64,000 nucleotides of DNA from Marinobacter salicampi (GTDB lineage: Bacteria > Pseudomonadota > Gammaproteobacteria > Pseudomonadales > Oleiphilaceae), in the NCBI RefSeq assembly GCF_011074795.1, contig NZ_JAAMPF010000023.1:1-64000 (forward strand). Direction: 5' to 3'. The notes beneath the pieces were generated by a model. It saw only the letters and a list, made by a program, of their open reading frames with translations. It made no database searches and had not been told where the DNA came from. Of this stretch, positions 51,195 to 61,995 are shown in pieces (positions within the stretch are counted from its first letter, which is position 1; every line of letters starts with the position of its first letter). Made by a program: the position numbers and the translations under genes.

Positions 51195-54100
51195 TGGTCC
51201 GCCTCCGTAAGGTTGCTGCTCGACTGGGAGGCGGGTTTGCCACGGAACAGCCGGTCCAGTGCCTCAATCAGGGCCCGATCAGGTCGATCGCAGTGAACGC
51301 CACCGCCCGGCGAATGGTTACCCCGCAGGAAAATGTAAACCGCGCCCCCTATATGGCGATCATAGTCATAATCGACAAGGCGTGCTTTCAGAAGACGATG
51401 TAAAGCAAGAAGATACAGGGCATATTGAAGGTCGTATCGCTTGTCCGCCACCACACCAGCCATGGCTTCTGTGGTATAGGCGGCATCGTCGGGCCCGATG
51501 TAGTTGGACTTATAATCAGCCACGTAGTAGCGGCCGCCGTGCTCGAATACCAGGTCGATAAACCCTTTGAGCATGCCGTTCAGCAGCAGCGGATCGGCTT
51601 CAGGTCGGCCGGAGCGCACGGTTTCCGGAGCAGCAAGTAAGGTATGGTTCCGGACCAGGCGATCAAGTTCCGCCGTCTGGACCTGGTCCGTGGCGAACCA
51701 GAACTCCATTTCCGGAACGCTCTGCTTCAGGGCTTCCAGGGCCACCCTGGCCTCGCTGCCATCAGGCTGTCGGGGCAACTGCAGAGGTGTCGCGATCATA
51801 TCGGCGAGCCAGTTCGCAAGTGGCTGCGCCCAGGCTTCCCAACCTCTTACGGCGCACCGCTGCAGCAACATGTCCGCAAGTTCCTGTTCCCTGGCACTCA
51901 CTGTGGAAAACGCCGGTTCGGCACACCATTCCAGTAGCCCATGAAGAAAAGTGCCGGGCTCTGCGCCCCGGTAAAAACCGTGGATCCGACGCCCGGCGGG
52001 GTTTGGGTGCCTGACCGGTCGGGCATGGACCTCCCTCGGCCGGTCGGTTTCCTCCAACTGACGTTCGGCAGCGGCGGTTTCGGGCTCGGGAATCGAGGAC
52101 GGCGGCCGAGGAAGATCACGTTCCAGGTCCACAAGGTGGTACTGGATGGCCGAATAACTGGCAATCCACCAGTGCACGCGCGCGGCCCTGACGGGCCTCA
52201 GTGCGGGCGTCAGTTCAGGTGGCTCGGGGGGCTGGTAGCGCTCGCCAGTGATGACAGGCAGACCTTCAAGCGCCATCGCCGGTTCGTCTCCGACCATTGC
52301 CTCAAGGCCTTCGTGCAGGGAGGTGTCTGGTCCTGCACCGGCAAGGTAGCCCAATGCTCCCCTCAGCTCTTCGCCTTTCATTTCGGCAGCGCCGACCCAG
52401 GTTGCGTAGCGGGCTCGGGTCATGGCCACGTACAGCTTACGAATATCCTCCCCCAGGCGCTCACGGTCGGCCAGGGCCAGGTTAAGATCATTGCACTCAA
52501 AGCTCATCTGCAGCTTGCCGTTGTCATCGTGCCAGGTCAGCGGGCTGTCCTTTTTTGCGGTCGGGCGGCAACTGCTGCCGAACGGCAGGAACACCAGGGG
52601 ATATTCCAGTCCCTTCGATTTATGAACCGTCACCACCTGAACCAGGTCCGCATCACTTTCCAACCGGACCTGCAGTGCTTCTGCTTCGCCCCGGGTTTCC
52701 GCAATCATGTCTGCCAGTCGCCGGATCAGGGCCTGCTCGCCGTCGACTTCCTGACTTTCGGATTGCAGCAGTTCGGCAATGTGAAGCACATCCGTCAGTA
52801 TCCGTTCACCATTGCCGGCCTTCAGCAGACGGGAGGGCACCTCAAAGGCGGTGAGAATCCGGCGGACCATGGCCAGGACGCCCTGCTCTCGCCAGACGAC
52901 CCGTAACAAACGGAAGCGCTCGATTTCCAGCTCCCAGTCCAGTTCGTTGCGCCTTAGTTCGTCCAGTCGGGACCAGGGTAAGTCCAGGGTCGCTGTCGCC
53001 AATGCGGCCCTGACCAGACGATCCCGCTCGGGCTCGGCACAGGCTTCCAGCCATCGAAGTATGTCCCTCGCTGCGGGCGTATTAAGAACCGAGGCGCGGT
53101 CAGACAGATAGACGCTCTTGACCCCGCGCTCCGATAAAGCGGTCCTGATCAGGTGTGCTTCGGAGCCTTTGTTTACCAGAATGGCAATATCCGAGGAGCG
53201 CAAGGGTGCAAACCTGCCGCCGCTTGTTTGGCTGTCACCATGGCTGCCCCGGGCCGCGGAAAATCCTGCCTTTTGCTGTATTCCAAGGGTCAGTAGTCTT
53301 GCTATTTCACTTGCACAAGCATTGGCAACCCTCTGTTCGACATCACCTTTGTTGTCGGTGTTCTGGTGGCTCCAGAATGTTATGGCAGGATATGAGGCGC
53401 CCTCAATAACAAGCCCCTCAGGACGGCCCTGGGCACTGACTTCAACAAAGGGCAACGGGTTGTCTTTCCCGTCTGCGTCGGTTTCGGAGCGAAACAGGAA
53501 AGCCCCTTGCCGCTGACGTGTCTCGGCGAAGCTGAATACCCGGTTACTGGCAGCCACCTGATCTGCCGAAGAACGAAAGTTTCTGGGCAGGGTGACATGG
53601 CGCCCGTCCGTGGCGGCGCGGGCCTTGAGATAGGTATGGATGTCGGCGCCGCGGAATTTGTAGATGGCCTGCTTGGGGTCGCCGATCATAAAGATCCCGA
53701 GCTCAGAATTGTTGTCCGCAATGCCATAGACGGCATCAAAGATCCGATACTGCACCGGGTCGGTGTCCTGGAACTCATCAATCATCGCAACGGGGAACTG
53801 GGCTCGGATGGTTCGGGCCAGACGTCCGCTTTCATCCTGGCGCAGGGCTCCGTCAAGCCGGGTCAGAAGGTCGTCAAATCCCATCTCACCGCGCCGGTTT
53901 TTTTCTTTCTCCAGGCGTCCGGCAATCCAGTGGGTAGCGTGAAGCCAGAACAGCTCGGCGGGCACCGACAGCGCCCGCTGGGCCTCAACTCTTGCCATCG
54001 AGTGAATCAACGGGTGATCCGTAGGCGCCTGGGCTCCTTTCCAGGCTTCCTCAAGACCCTCGCAGGACAGCCGGTGCCAGGCTGCGTCGGTCAGGTCCGG

Positions 54101-55057
54101 CGGAGCCATATCCGTTGTCTGACACCACAGGGTTAGCCGGTCGAGCCAGTCCTTGAGGCGATCCTGACGTATTTTGCTGCCGTTAACCTGTTTCCCGGCC
54201 TTGGCCTCGAGAAAAATTCCCATGAAGTCGGTTGCCTGGTCAGCGAGCTGCCCCCTCACCGAGTCAAATACCTCACGTCGTTCGGCAATACGCGCGGACA
54301 ACAGTTCCCTGGGGCTGCCCTGGGCTGGCGGCAGGGCTTCATGGAGCTTGAGCAGGCTTCTTACACGGCCCTGGAGATCCGCCGGCGAGCGTACAGAGGC
54401 CAGGTAGGCTTCGGCTTCATCACAGTCAAGCTCTGTCACAAAGGTGCGCCAGTAATCCCGGGTGACTTCGCCCAGCAGCTGGCCATCGTCTGTTTCGAGG
54501 CTCTGATTAAACAGACCGCCGCTGTCGAAAGCGTGCTCCTTGAGCATCCGGTTGCACCAGCCATGGATGGTGTGAACCGCAGCCTCGTCCATGGACTCCG
54601 CCGCCAGTTGCAGCAGACGCGAACGCCCTGGCCACTGCTCAGGCGGATACTCGTTACGAAGGTCTTGCAACAGGTCACTGCCGGATGGAAAGCCTCTGCC
54701 GCTCTGAGGGTCGGCCCGAAAGACATCGGCAGCTTGCGCAAGGCGTTTGCGTATCCGGTCCCTCAGCTCCTTGGTGGCAGCCTCGGTAAAGGTCACCACC
54801 AGAATGTCTCTCGGGGTAAGCGCGCGCCCGAAACCACCAATGTCTCCGTGGCCCAGAATCAGACGAACATACAGCAACGCTATGGTGAAGGTTTTGCCGG
54901 TACCTGCGCTGGCCTCGATCAGGCGGCTGCCGTGAAGTGGAAAGCGCAGTGGCTCCATGGCCGAATCTGTTTGGCCCTCTGTCGCACTCGCTGTTGCACT
55001 CGCTGTTGTGCCCTTTTTGCCATGCTGACCGGGTGACGGGGACGCCTTTGTGGTCAT
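51191..55057 (-). CDS. recB: Exodeoxyribonuclease V beta subunit
   Basis: About 1288 residues from the ATG at 55057, which overlaps the recC stop as ATGA; an upstream ATG at 55117 lies inside recC. The first 35 residues are a low-complexity tail (TTASATASATEGQTD). Walker A is IEASAGTGKTFTIALLY; VAMIDEFQDTDPVQYRIFD is motif II; VVTVHKSKGLEYPLVFLPFG is later. The C-terminal nuclease has GFIDLVFEHGGRYYVADYKS, including the catalytic Asp-Asp-Lys set. It is longer than E. coli RecB (about 1180). Confidence 0.93.
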   Translation of the reverse strand: MTTKASPSPGQHGKKGTTASATASATEGQTDSAMEPLRFPLHGSRLIEASAGTGKTFTIALLYVRLILGHGDIGGFGRALTPRDILVVTFTEAATKELRDRIRKRLAQAADVFRADPQSGRGFPSGSDLLQDLRNEYPPEQWPGRSRLLQLAAESMDEAAVHTIHGWCNRMLKEHAFDSGGLFNQSLETDDGQLLGEVTRDYWRTFVTELDCDEAEAYLASVRSPADLQGRVRSLLKLHEALPPAQGSPRELLSARIAERREVFDSVRGQLADQATDFMGIFLEAKAGKQVNGSKIRQDRLKDWLDRLTLWCQTTDMAPPDLTDAAWHRLSCEGLEEAWKGAQAPTDHPLIHSMARVEAQRALSVPAELFWLHATHWIAGRLEKEKNRRGEMGFDDLLTRLDGALRQDESGRLARTIRAQFPVAMIDEFQDTDPVQYRIFDAVYGIADNNSELGIFMIGDPKQAIYKFRGADIHTYLKARAATDGRHVTLPRNFRSSADQVAASNRVFSFAETRQRQGAFLFRSETDADGKDNPLPFVEVSAQGRPEGLVIEGASYPAITFWSHQNTDNKGDVEQRVANACASEIARLLTLGIQQKAGFSAARGSHGDSQTSGGRFAPLRSSDIAILVNKGSEAHLIRTALSERGVKSVYLSDRASVLNTPAARDILRWLEACAEPERDRLVRAALATATLDLPWSRLDELRRNELDWELEIERFRLLRVVWREQGVLAMVRRILTAFEVPSRLLKAGNGERILTDVLHIAELLQSESQEVDGEQALIRRLADMIAETRGEAEALQVRLESDADLVQVVTVHKSKGLEYPLVFLPFGSSCRPTAKKDSPLTWHDDNGKLQMSFECNDLNLALADRERLGEDIRKLYVAMTRARYATWVGAAEMKGEELRGALGYLAGAGPDTSLHEGLEAMVGDEPAMALEGLPVITGERYQPPEPPELTPALRPVRAARVHWWIASYSAIQYHLVDLERDLPRPPSSIPEPETAAAERQLEETDRPREVHARPVRHPNPAGRRIHGFYRGAEPGTFLHGLLEWCAEPAFSTVSAREQELADMLLQRCAVRGWEAWAQPLANWLADMIATPLQLPRQPDGSEARVALEALKQSVPEMEFWFATDQVQTAELDRLVRNHTLLAAPETVRSGRPEADPLLLNGMLKGFIDLVFEHGGRYYVADYKSNYIGPDDAAYTTEAMAGVVADKRYDLQYALYLLALHRLLKARLVDYDYDRHIGGAVYIFLRGNHSPGGGVHCDRPDRALIEALDRLFRGKPASQSSSNLTEADQ

Positions 55058-58000
55058 GTTCGCACTCCTTGATCCTTCACGTTCTGCCAGAGTGGCAGGT
55101 ACAGCTTTCGCGCCCAATCGGTAAAAGTGGTTTGTGCCAGCAAGGCCTCGAAGTCCGGGTAGGCTCGGGCCAGTGATGCTACCTCGCCTGCCTCGCCAGT
55201 CACCTGGTAGCCCCCCTCATACGCTGTGCAGGCATCACGGATGGCCCGGTCGGGGTCCCCGGCCTGGTCCTTTATCAGCCAGGCAAAGCCCGTTTTTGCG
55301 CCCAGGGGCATTGGACTCCCAAGAGCGGTGAGCCAGGCCCCCATAACGGTCTCCAGGTGCAGGCGGGCCGTATCCGAAGCCATGGGTCTGAGCTCAACGT
55401 CTCCGGCCTTGCTCACCAGAAAGGTGCGAACGCCACTGCTGCAGGCCAGGTTGGCTCCCAGATGGAGCACCCAGGGCTTCAGCAGATGGGTCCATTTATA
55501 CTGATTGCGATTGGTGGTCAGGCCACTGCTGCTGAGAATGAGCTGTGCCAGGGTGCCGTCAGGTGCCTGCCGGAGGTTAGGCAGCCAATCCTCAAGCACA
55601 ACCCGGTGCTCGCCGGTTTCCGCAGTAAGACTCACCAGTTGCAGATCCAGAATCGCGGGAAACTGCTCCACAAGTGTGCGATAGCGCTCGGCAAGATCAG
55701 GCAGGTCCTTCTCCAGATGGCGCTGCTGCAGCCGGCCCGGGCCTCCCTGGGCCAGCTCGCCACGGCCAGCCTGGTGGCTGATGTGCGCCTCCAGTCGTTG
55801 GGCAAGTCCGGCGGGCTCAGGGTCCCTTCCTATAACCTTCTGGACCAGCTCATCGGTCAATGCCCAGTTGCTCAGGCCATCCAGCACAAAAGGCTCTTCA
55901 TCTTCCGCAGCGGGCCTTAGCTCATCGAAATGAGCCCCCAGGCGATGATGGAAAAATACATCGGACGGAAAGCGCAGAAAGCGGGCCAGCGCCGCAAAGG
56001 TGAGCGGTTCCTTCAGGAGCTCAGAAGGAATGTCGTCCAGGCTTTGGTCAGGGTCGTTGCCAGCCGCTGAGGCTGCGCCATCATGAGCTTCCCGCCATTC
56101 CCGGGCGTAGGTGAACAGTTCGCTGGCGCCCTGGAAATAGGCTGTACTGAAGGGCTGCAGGGGATGCTCAGTCGTTAACCGGTCCGACAGCTGATTGCCC
56201 TCGCCGGCCTCAGTCAAGGGTCGGATCAGGTTCAGGTGATCCTGTAGCTGGGCCACAAGAACCGAGGCCGGCCGTTCAGAGTTGTCATTAATACTGCGCC
56301 CTACCCAACTGATATAAAACTGTTTTCGTGCCGACAGTAAGGCCTCAAGGTACAGGTACCGGTCGTCTTCCCGGCGGGACCGGTCGCCGGGCCGGTAGTC
56401 CTGCGCCATGAGATCAAAGTCCATGGGCGGCTGGGTACGAGGGTAATCCCCATCGTTCATCCCCAACAGGCAAATGTGGGAAAAGGGGATCGCCCGCATG
56501 GGCATCAGGGTGGCAAAGTTAACCTTTCCGGCCAGGAAACGCTGGCTAAGCCCACCTTCTTCCAGCCCATCCAGCCACACATCCCGGACCACAGAGAGGG
56601 GCAATGTCTCGCCGCCGAGGCCACCGCCCTCGCAGGCGTCCAGCCACTCGCCGACAACCTGCTCCAGACGGCTGAACGTGAGACTGTCCTGGCCGTCAAG
56701 ATCGGCAAAAAAATCCGCTTTAAGCCCATTAAGCGCTGTTACCCATTGCGCTGGGGTGCGCCGTTCCGATAACAGTTTCCAGTGGTGTTCCAGTAGCCGG
56801 ATCAGATCGTGAAGCTGGCCTGCCAGGCTGCTCTCGAGACCGCCCACCTCACCGTAGGGCTCAATGCTCTGCCAGCTCTGGCCATCACCCACCGTGTAAC
56901 CCAGCAGCATTCGACGCAGTCCAAAGTGCCAGGTGTTTTGTTCCAGCCCGCCGGGCAAGTTCAGCGACTGACGCTGCCCTGCACTCAGGCCCCAGCGAAT
57001 GTTGGCTCCCTCAATCCAGTCGTGAAGAGTGGGCAGATCGGATTCGGTGAGGCCGAACCTGTCCCGCACCGCCGGCACATCCAGAAGATCCAGCACGTCA
57101 CTGACCGCAAGCCTTGAATCCGGCAAGCCCAGCAGTTTCTCCAGGGCGACCAGGACGGGCACCTGGTGTCGCTGGCCCTGGTCAGAGATGGTAAAGGGAA
57201 TATAGCGGTCATCGTCTAGGGCCATCTGGCCGAACACCGACTGGATATGGGGCGCGTAGGCATTGATATCCGGCACCATCACAATGATGTCCTGGGGCTT
57301 CAGGTCCGGGTCACCGTTAAAGGCTGCCAGTAACTGGTCCTGGAGGATTTCGACCTCACGCTGGGGCCCGTGGGCACTATGAAACACGATGGAGCCGTCG
57401 CCACTGAAGTTTGCCGGCATGGGCTGACAGGCTTCAGCGACTGGTCGCAGGTTGAGAATGTCATCCTGAAGCGACTGCAACAGGGTTGCCTCAGCCCGGG
57501 ACTGTACCGGTGAATCAAATAGATCGATGCGATCGAACCAATGGGCATAGGCGGCCTGATCGTCGTATTCATCCAGCAGGCGAATGTAGTCCCTGCCCTG
57601 CTTGCCCCAGGCCGCAAGCAGCGGCTGGGCATGGAGGTGAAGATTGTTGTCATCCAGTACCACGGGCATACCCGTCCGCTGTTGCCCGCGCCGGTTGATG
57701 GCCCGAAGCAGGTCCCTGTCTTCCACGATATCCGCCCAGAAATAGCGGCACGGATTATGGACACATAACAGGACCTGGGACGACTGGCCCAGACGGCTTA
57801 GTACTTCCAGGGTCTGCTGTGGCAGCGACGACACGCCAAATACAATCACCCGCCGGGCCATTGCCTGGGGCCGATTGTCGGGGTTCAGGTCGACGGTCTG
57901 CTCCATAAACCGGGTATGCACTGCGGCGCGACTGGCGGCCTCAGGGGCCTCGCCAATGTCCTGGTCAAGGCGTCGCCAGAGCTCCGGTTGCCATAACTGC

Positions 58001-58605
58001 TCCTCAGGCAGGGGCACGCCAGTTCTGCTCCGGACCGAGACCGTATCCTGATTCTGGCGCCAGGCGTCCAGCCAGTCGGCACGGTAGACCTGGTACTGGT
58101 CAAACAGATCTGCAATCCGGTCAGCCAGCTGGTAGAGCCGCCGGTCGGGTTCCTCGCCGTCCAGAAAACGGCTTAGCGGTGCAAATACGGGCTCGTGCCT
58201 GACCTGCGGAAGCAACCGCATCAACCGCCAGGTCAGGCGGTTCTTGTCATAGGGAGACTGCCTGGCCACTGCATTATCTCCCAGCACAGCCCGGTACACT
58301 TGCCAGAGAAAACGGGAGGGCAATGAAAACGTCATGCCGGCAGCAATGCCGACCCCGGCCAGCTCCGGGTCATCCTCATCCCTTGCCAGGGCGAGTTTCA
58401 GCCATTGAGCAATACCGTTGGAGTGGACCAGAAACACTTCGTCTTCGAGAGGCGCCAGGGGGAAACGACGGATCACCTCGACGGTAAGCGCCCGAAGATC
58501 CTCGAGCCGGTTGGCGTGGATGACCTGGAGACCCGTTGGTAACTCATTGCCTCTGACTACGCTGGAAAGGCCTGAGCCCATGCTGTCCCCCAAGGGTTTA
58601 TGCAA
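55054..58605 (-). CDS. recC: Exodeoxyribonuclease V gamma subunit
   Basis: An 1183-residue protein, the Chi-recognition subunit. The N-terminus has PLAPLEDEVFLVHSNGIAQW and MTFSLPSRFLWQVYRAVLGD, typical of RecC. The helicase motifs are degenerate, as expected. The start may be the ATG at 58605 or 58581. It is the first gene of recC-recB-recD and diverges from the AGPS-like operon with 132 bases between. Confidence 0.92.
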   Translation of the reverse strand: MHKPLGDSMGSGLSSVVRGNELPTGLQVIHANRLEDLRALTVEVIRRFPLAPLEDEVFLVHSNGIAQWLKLALARDEDDPELAGVGIAAGMTFSLPSRFLWQVYRAVLGDNAVARQSPYDKNRLTWRLMRLLPQVRHEPVFAPLSRFLDGEEPDRRLYQLADRIADLFDQYQVYRADWLDAWRQNQDTVSVRSRTGVPLPEEQLWQPELWRRLDQDIGEAPEAASRAAVHTRFMEQTVDLNPDNRPQAMARRVIVFGVSSLPQQTLEVLSRLGQSSQVLLCVHNPCRYFWADIVEDRDLLRAINRRGQQRTGMPVVLDDNNLHLHAQPLLAAWGKQGRDYIRLLDEYDDQAAYAHWFDRIDLFDSPVQSRAEATLLQSLQDDILNLRPVAEACQPMPANFSGDGSIVFHSAHGPQREVEILQDQLLAAFNGDPDLKPQDIIVMVPDINAYAPHIQSVFGQMALDDDRYIPFTISDQGQRHQVPVLVALEKLLGLPDSRLAVSDVLDLLDVPAVRDRFGLTESDLPTLHDWIEGANIRWGLSAGQRQSLNLPGGLEQNTWHFGLRRMLLGYTVGDGQSWQSIEPYGEVGGLESSLAGQLHDLIRLLEHHWKLLSERRTPAQWVTALNGLKADFFADLDGQDSLTFSRLEQVVGEWLDACEGGGLGGETLPLSVVRDVWLDGLEEGGLSQRFLAGKVNFATLMPMRAIPFSHICLLGMNDGDYPRTQPPMDFDLMAQDYRPGDRSRREDDRYLYLEALLSARKQFYISWVGRSINDNSERPASVLVAQLQDHLNLIRPLTEAGEGNQLSDRLTTEHPLQPFSTAYFQGASELFTYAREWREAHDGAASAAGNDPDQSLDDIPSELLKEPLTFAALARFLRFPSDVFFHHRLGAHFDELRPAAEDEEPFVLDGLSNWALTDELVQKVIGRDPEPAGLAQRLEAHISHQAGRGELAQGGPGRLQQRHLEKDLPDLAERYRTLVEQFPAILDLQLVSLTAETGEHRVVLEDWLPNLRQAPDGTLAQLILSSSGLTTNRNQYKWTHLLKPWVLHLGANLACSSGVRTFLVSKAGDVELRPMASDTARLHLETVMGAWLTALGSPMPLGAKTGFAWLIKDQAGDPDRAIRDACTAYEGGYQVTGEAGEVASLARAYPDFEALLAQTTFTDWARKLYLPLWQNVKDQGVRT

Positions 58606-58737
58606 ATGCTGTTCGAAAAAACATGTCGGTAAATGTCAGACCGGTTGTCGTGATCCGATACTGTAACAGGCGAGAATACCGCTACACTCTCTGGCATCCA
58701 ACCTTTGTACCAAACATGACCACAGGAGTAGATCACC

Positions 58738-60357
58738 ATGCGACGCTGGAATGGCTGGGGCGACGACAGCTTCCACCTGGACCTGCCGCCGGCAGGCAGG
58801 GAGTTCCTGGTAGAGCGCGTTGGCCCTGGTGAGCCCCTGCCCGACGCCTCCCTGGAGGCGGTCTGTGCGAAGGTTCCGCAAAGCCGGATCGAACCCGATC
58901 AGTTAATAGACACCAGCGCCGAAACCCGTGTCCGCCATGCCCGGGGCCAGAGCCTGCCGGACTGGCTTGCCATGCGCAGTGGGCGGATCGACCCCTTCCC
59001 GGATGGGGTGGCGACACCCGTAAATGCCCAGGAGATCCGGGATCTGCTGGCCTACGCCAACCGTCACGGCGTCGTGCTGATACCCTATGGGGGCGGCACC
59101 AGCGTGGCCGGCCACATCAACCCGGCACAAGGCGACAACCCGGTGATCACCGTGGATATGGGCGCGATGAACCGCCTGCTGGACCTTGACCGGGAAAGCC
59201 AGATCGCCACTTTCGGAGCAGGGACCCCCGGCCCCCTGGTCGAGTCACAGCTGAGGGCCCACGGCTACACTCTTGGCCATTTTCCCCAGTCTTTTGAACT
59301 GTCCACCCTGGGCGGCTGGGTGGCGAGCCGGTCCAGCGGCCAGCAGTCACTTCGCTACGGCCGTATCGAGCAGATGTTCGCCGGAGGCCGGGTCGAGACC
59401 TTCCAGGGTTCTCTTGAGATTCCCACCATACCCGCGTCCAGCGCGGGCCCGGACATCCGTGAGATGGTCCTGGGCTCGGAGGGGCGCCTAGGGTTTATCA
59501 CCGACGTCAAAGTCAGGATCACACCCCTGCCCGACCACGAAAGCTTCCATGTACTGTTCTTACCGAGCTGGGATAAGGCACGAACGGCAGCACGGGGACT
59601 GGTGCAGGGCAAAATTCAGTTATCCATGCTTCGACTGAGTAATGCGGTGGAAACTGAAACCCAACTCGCGCTTGCCGGCCACCCCGGGCTTATCGCCATG
59701 CTGGAACGCTACCTCGGCATCAGGGGCGCGGGCTCGGACAAATGCATGATGACCCTCGGAGTGACCGGTAGTCGCGGCCAGTGCCGCAGCGCTCTAAAGC
59801 TGGCCCGCAAAGTCTGCGCCGCCCATGGTGCGGTCTATACCGGTACCCACCTGGGGGCCAAGTGGGCGGAAAAGCGCTTCACCATGCCCTATCTCCGGGA
59901 AGCTCTCTGGCATCTGGGCTATGTGGTGGACACCCTTGAAACCGCTACCGACTGGGACAACGTCGACAACCTGCTGGGGCTGGTGGAAGGCAATCTACGG
60001 CAGGGACTGGGCAGCGACGACGAGAAGGTGCACGTATTCACCCATCTGTCCCACCTGTATCCCCAGGGCTGCAGTCTCTATACCACCTATGTGTTCCGCG
60101 CCGGTCCGGATTATGAGACCACACTGGAACGCTGGCGCCGGCTCAAACACAGCACCTCGGAACTGATCGTCAACAACCGCGGCACCATCAGCCATCAGCA
60201 CGGTGTCGGCAAGGATCACGCGCCCTATCTGCAGGTGGAAAAAGGTGCCTTGGGAATGCTGGCCATCCGCTCACTGTGTGATGTGTTTGACCCTGAAGGC
60301 CGTCTTAACCCCGGGACGCTGATAGGACACGCCACGCAGTCCCAAGACAACTCCTGA
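58738..60357 (+). CDS. AGPS-like FAD-binding oxidase
   Basis: A 539-residue flavoprotein of the vanillyl-alcohol-oxidase fold. The FAD-binding part has LIPYGGGTSVAGHINP, and the PLVESQLRAHGYTLGHFPQS, then TLGGWVASRSSGQQSLRYGR segments match alkyldihydroxyacetonephosphate synthase. A His-rich end motif (NNRGTISHQHGVGKDH) carries residues used in catalysis in AGPS. AGPS makes the ether bond of plasmalogens; bacterial homologs next to glycerol-phosphate genes may act on other substrates. The start follows AGGAG by eight bases. It is the first gene of a three-gene unit. Confidence 0.85.
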   Translation: MRRWNGWGDDSFHLDLPPAGREFLVERVGPGEPLPDASLEAVCAKVPQSRIEPDQLIDTSAETRVRHARGQSLPDWLAMRSGRIDPFPDGVATPVNAQEIRDLLAYANRHGVVLIPYGGGTSVAGHINPAQGDNPVITVDMGAMNRLLDLDRESQIATFGAGTPGPLVESQLRAHGYTLGHFPQSFELSTLGGWVASRSSGQQSLRYGRIEQMFAGGRVETFQGSLEIPTIPASSAGPDIREMVLGSEGRLGFITDVKVRITPLPDHESFHVLFLPSWDKARTAARGLVQGKIQLSMLRLSNAVETETQLALAGHPGLIAMLERYLGIRGAGSDKCMMTLGVTGSRGQCRSALKLARKVCAAHGAVYTGTHLGAKWAEKRFTMPYLREALWHLGYVVDTLETATDWDNVDNLLGLVEGNLRQGLGSDDEKVHVFTHLSHLYPQGCSLYTTYVFRAGPDYETTLERWRRLKHSTSELIVNNRGTISHQHGVGKDHAPYLQVEKGALGMLAIRSLCDVFDPEGRLNPGTLIGHATQSQDNS

Positions 60358-60369
60358 GGAGGCGCGCCT

Positions 60370-61995
60370 ATGGTTCCGCAAAGCTCGATTGAAAGGCGCA
60401 GGTCCTTGCTTGGCTCACTTGAACATGGCAACGGAGAGTTTGACCTGGTGGTCATTGGCGGCGGTATCACCGGCGCCGGTGTCGCACGGGAGGCTGCAGG
60501 CAGTGGCCTACGTACCCTGCTGGTTGAACAGGCTGACTTCGCCTGGGGCACCTCCAGCCGGTCATCGAAAATGGTCCACGGTGGCCTTCGCTACCTGGCC
60601 GGCGGCCATTATGCCCTGACGCGGGAGGCTGTGCGGGAACGCCAGCGCTTGCTGGACGAGGCACCGGGTCTGGTTGATCCCCTTCACTTTGTAATGCCCC
60701 ACTACCAGGGAGAATTCCCCGGCCCCAAGGTTATGGCTGGTCTGCTCTGGGCCTACGATGCCTTGGCCGGCCGGAAGTCTCGGCAACGCCTGTCTCCCGG
60801 CCAGACACTGCAATGGGCGCCGGGCCTGAGCCAGAACAGGCTGGTCGGCGCTAGCGGGTTCACCGATGCCGTAACCGATGATGCCCGCCTGGTCCTGCGA
60901 GTGCTTGCCGAGGCTCGCAAGGACGGTGCCCTTTGTCTGAACTATGTACGCGCCGTGTCCATCCTGAGAAATGACGACGGCGAAGTCCGGGGTGTGGCGC
61001 TTGAGGAAACGGGGTCCGGCGGGGGCAAAACGCTGACCGTCACTGCGCCGCTTGTAATTAACGCGACCGGAGCCTGGGCCGGGAACCTGCGGCCCTCGGG
61101 TAATCAGGGCGAACGTATACGACCCTTGCGGGGCAGCCATCTTGTGCTGCCCTTTCAGGTGTTGCCCGTTTCCTGTTCGGTGGCGTGCCTGCACCCGGAG
61201 GATCGAAGGCCGGTGTTCGTCTTTCCCTGGCAGGGCAAAACCGTGCTGGGTACAACCGACCTGGACCACGAGGACAGCCTTGATAGGGAGCCCGTGGTTA
61301 CCGAATCTGAAATCGAGTATCTGTTGGCTGCCGCCCGAAAGCTGTTTCCAGGCTCGCCTGTCGAAGTTAGCGATATCGTCTCCAGCTGGTCCGGCGTCCG
61401 ACCGGTGGTGACCCAGGGCAAGAGCAAGGGTCTAAAGCCCTCGAAGGAGAACCGTGAGCACGTAATCTGGCAGGACCAGGGGCTCATCAGTATTGCCGGC
61501 GGCAAGCTGACCACGTTTCGTGTGATAGCCCGCGAAGTGCTGAACCATGCTACCCACCACTTGCCGGATTTCTCGCTACGGGCGAATTCGGAGCCGGTAT
61601 TTGCCCAGTCCAGCGCCCCTGCCCGGCCAGACGATATTGGGGCTCTACAATGGCGACGGCTGCACGGCTTTTATGGTGATCAACTACCGCAAGTGCTCAA
61701 CGGGGGCTCCATTGAGGCAGTTCCGGACTCCGATCTGCTGTGGGCCGAGGTTGTATGGGCAGCGTCCAACGAGGATGTCATTCATCTCGATGACCTGATG
61801 CTCCGCAGAACCCGCCTGGGCCTGACACTGCAAGATGGCGGCTACGGGCTGCTGCCGCAGGTCAAGCAGCATTGTCTGGGGGCTCTGGGCTGGGATGGGC
61901 GCCGGTGGCAGAAAGAGGTTGAACGTTATCTGGCCCTGTGGAAAACCGCTTACTCCATTCCTGACGTTCCCACAGCATCAGGCGCGCCGTTCTGA
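60370..61995 (+). CDS. glpD: Glycerol-3-phosphate dehydrogenase-like FAD protein
   Basis: A 541-residue protein. VVIGGGITGAGVAREAAGSG is the FAD-binding motif, and TLLVEQADFAWGTSSRSSKM with VHGGLRYL are GlpD signatures. The ending domain (about 390-510) matches the GlpD C-terminal cap. It oxidises sn-glycerol 3-phosphate to DHAP and reduces quinone. It follows the AGPS-like gene by 12 bases after GAGGAGG, and its stop overlaps the next ATG as TGATG. Whether the true substrate is glycerol 3-phosphate is not certain given the neighbours. Confidence 0.85.
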   Translation: MVPQSSIERRRSLLGSLEHGNGEFDLVVIGGGITGAGVAREAAGSGLRTLLVEQADFAWGTSSRSSKMVHGGLRYLAGGHYALTREAVRERQRLLDEAPGLVDPLHFVMPHYQGEFPGPKVMAGLLWAYDALAGRKSRQRLSPGQTLQWAPGLSQNRLVGASGFTDAVTDDARLVLRVLAEARKDGALCLNYVRAVSILRNDDGEVRGVALEETGSGGGKTLTVTAPLVINATGAWAGNLRPSGNQGERIRPLRGSHLVLPFQVLPVSCSVACLHPEDRRPVFVFPWQGKTVLGTTDLDHEDSLDREPVVTESEIEYLLAAARKLFPGSPVEVSDIVSSWSGVRPVVTQGKSKGLKPSKENREHVIWQDQGLISIAGGKLTTFRVIAREVLNHATHHLPDFSLRANSEPVFAQSSAPARPDDIGALQWRRLHGFYGDQLPQVLNGGSIEAVPDSDLLWAEVVWAASNEDVIHLDDLMLRRTRLGLTLQDGGYGLLPQVKQHCLGALGWDGRRWQKEVERYLALWKTAYSIPDVPTASGAPF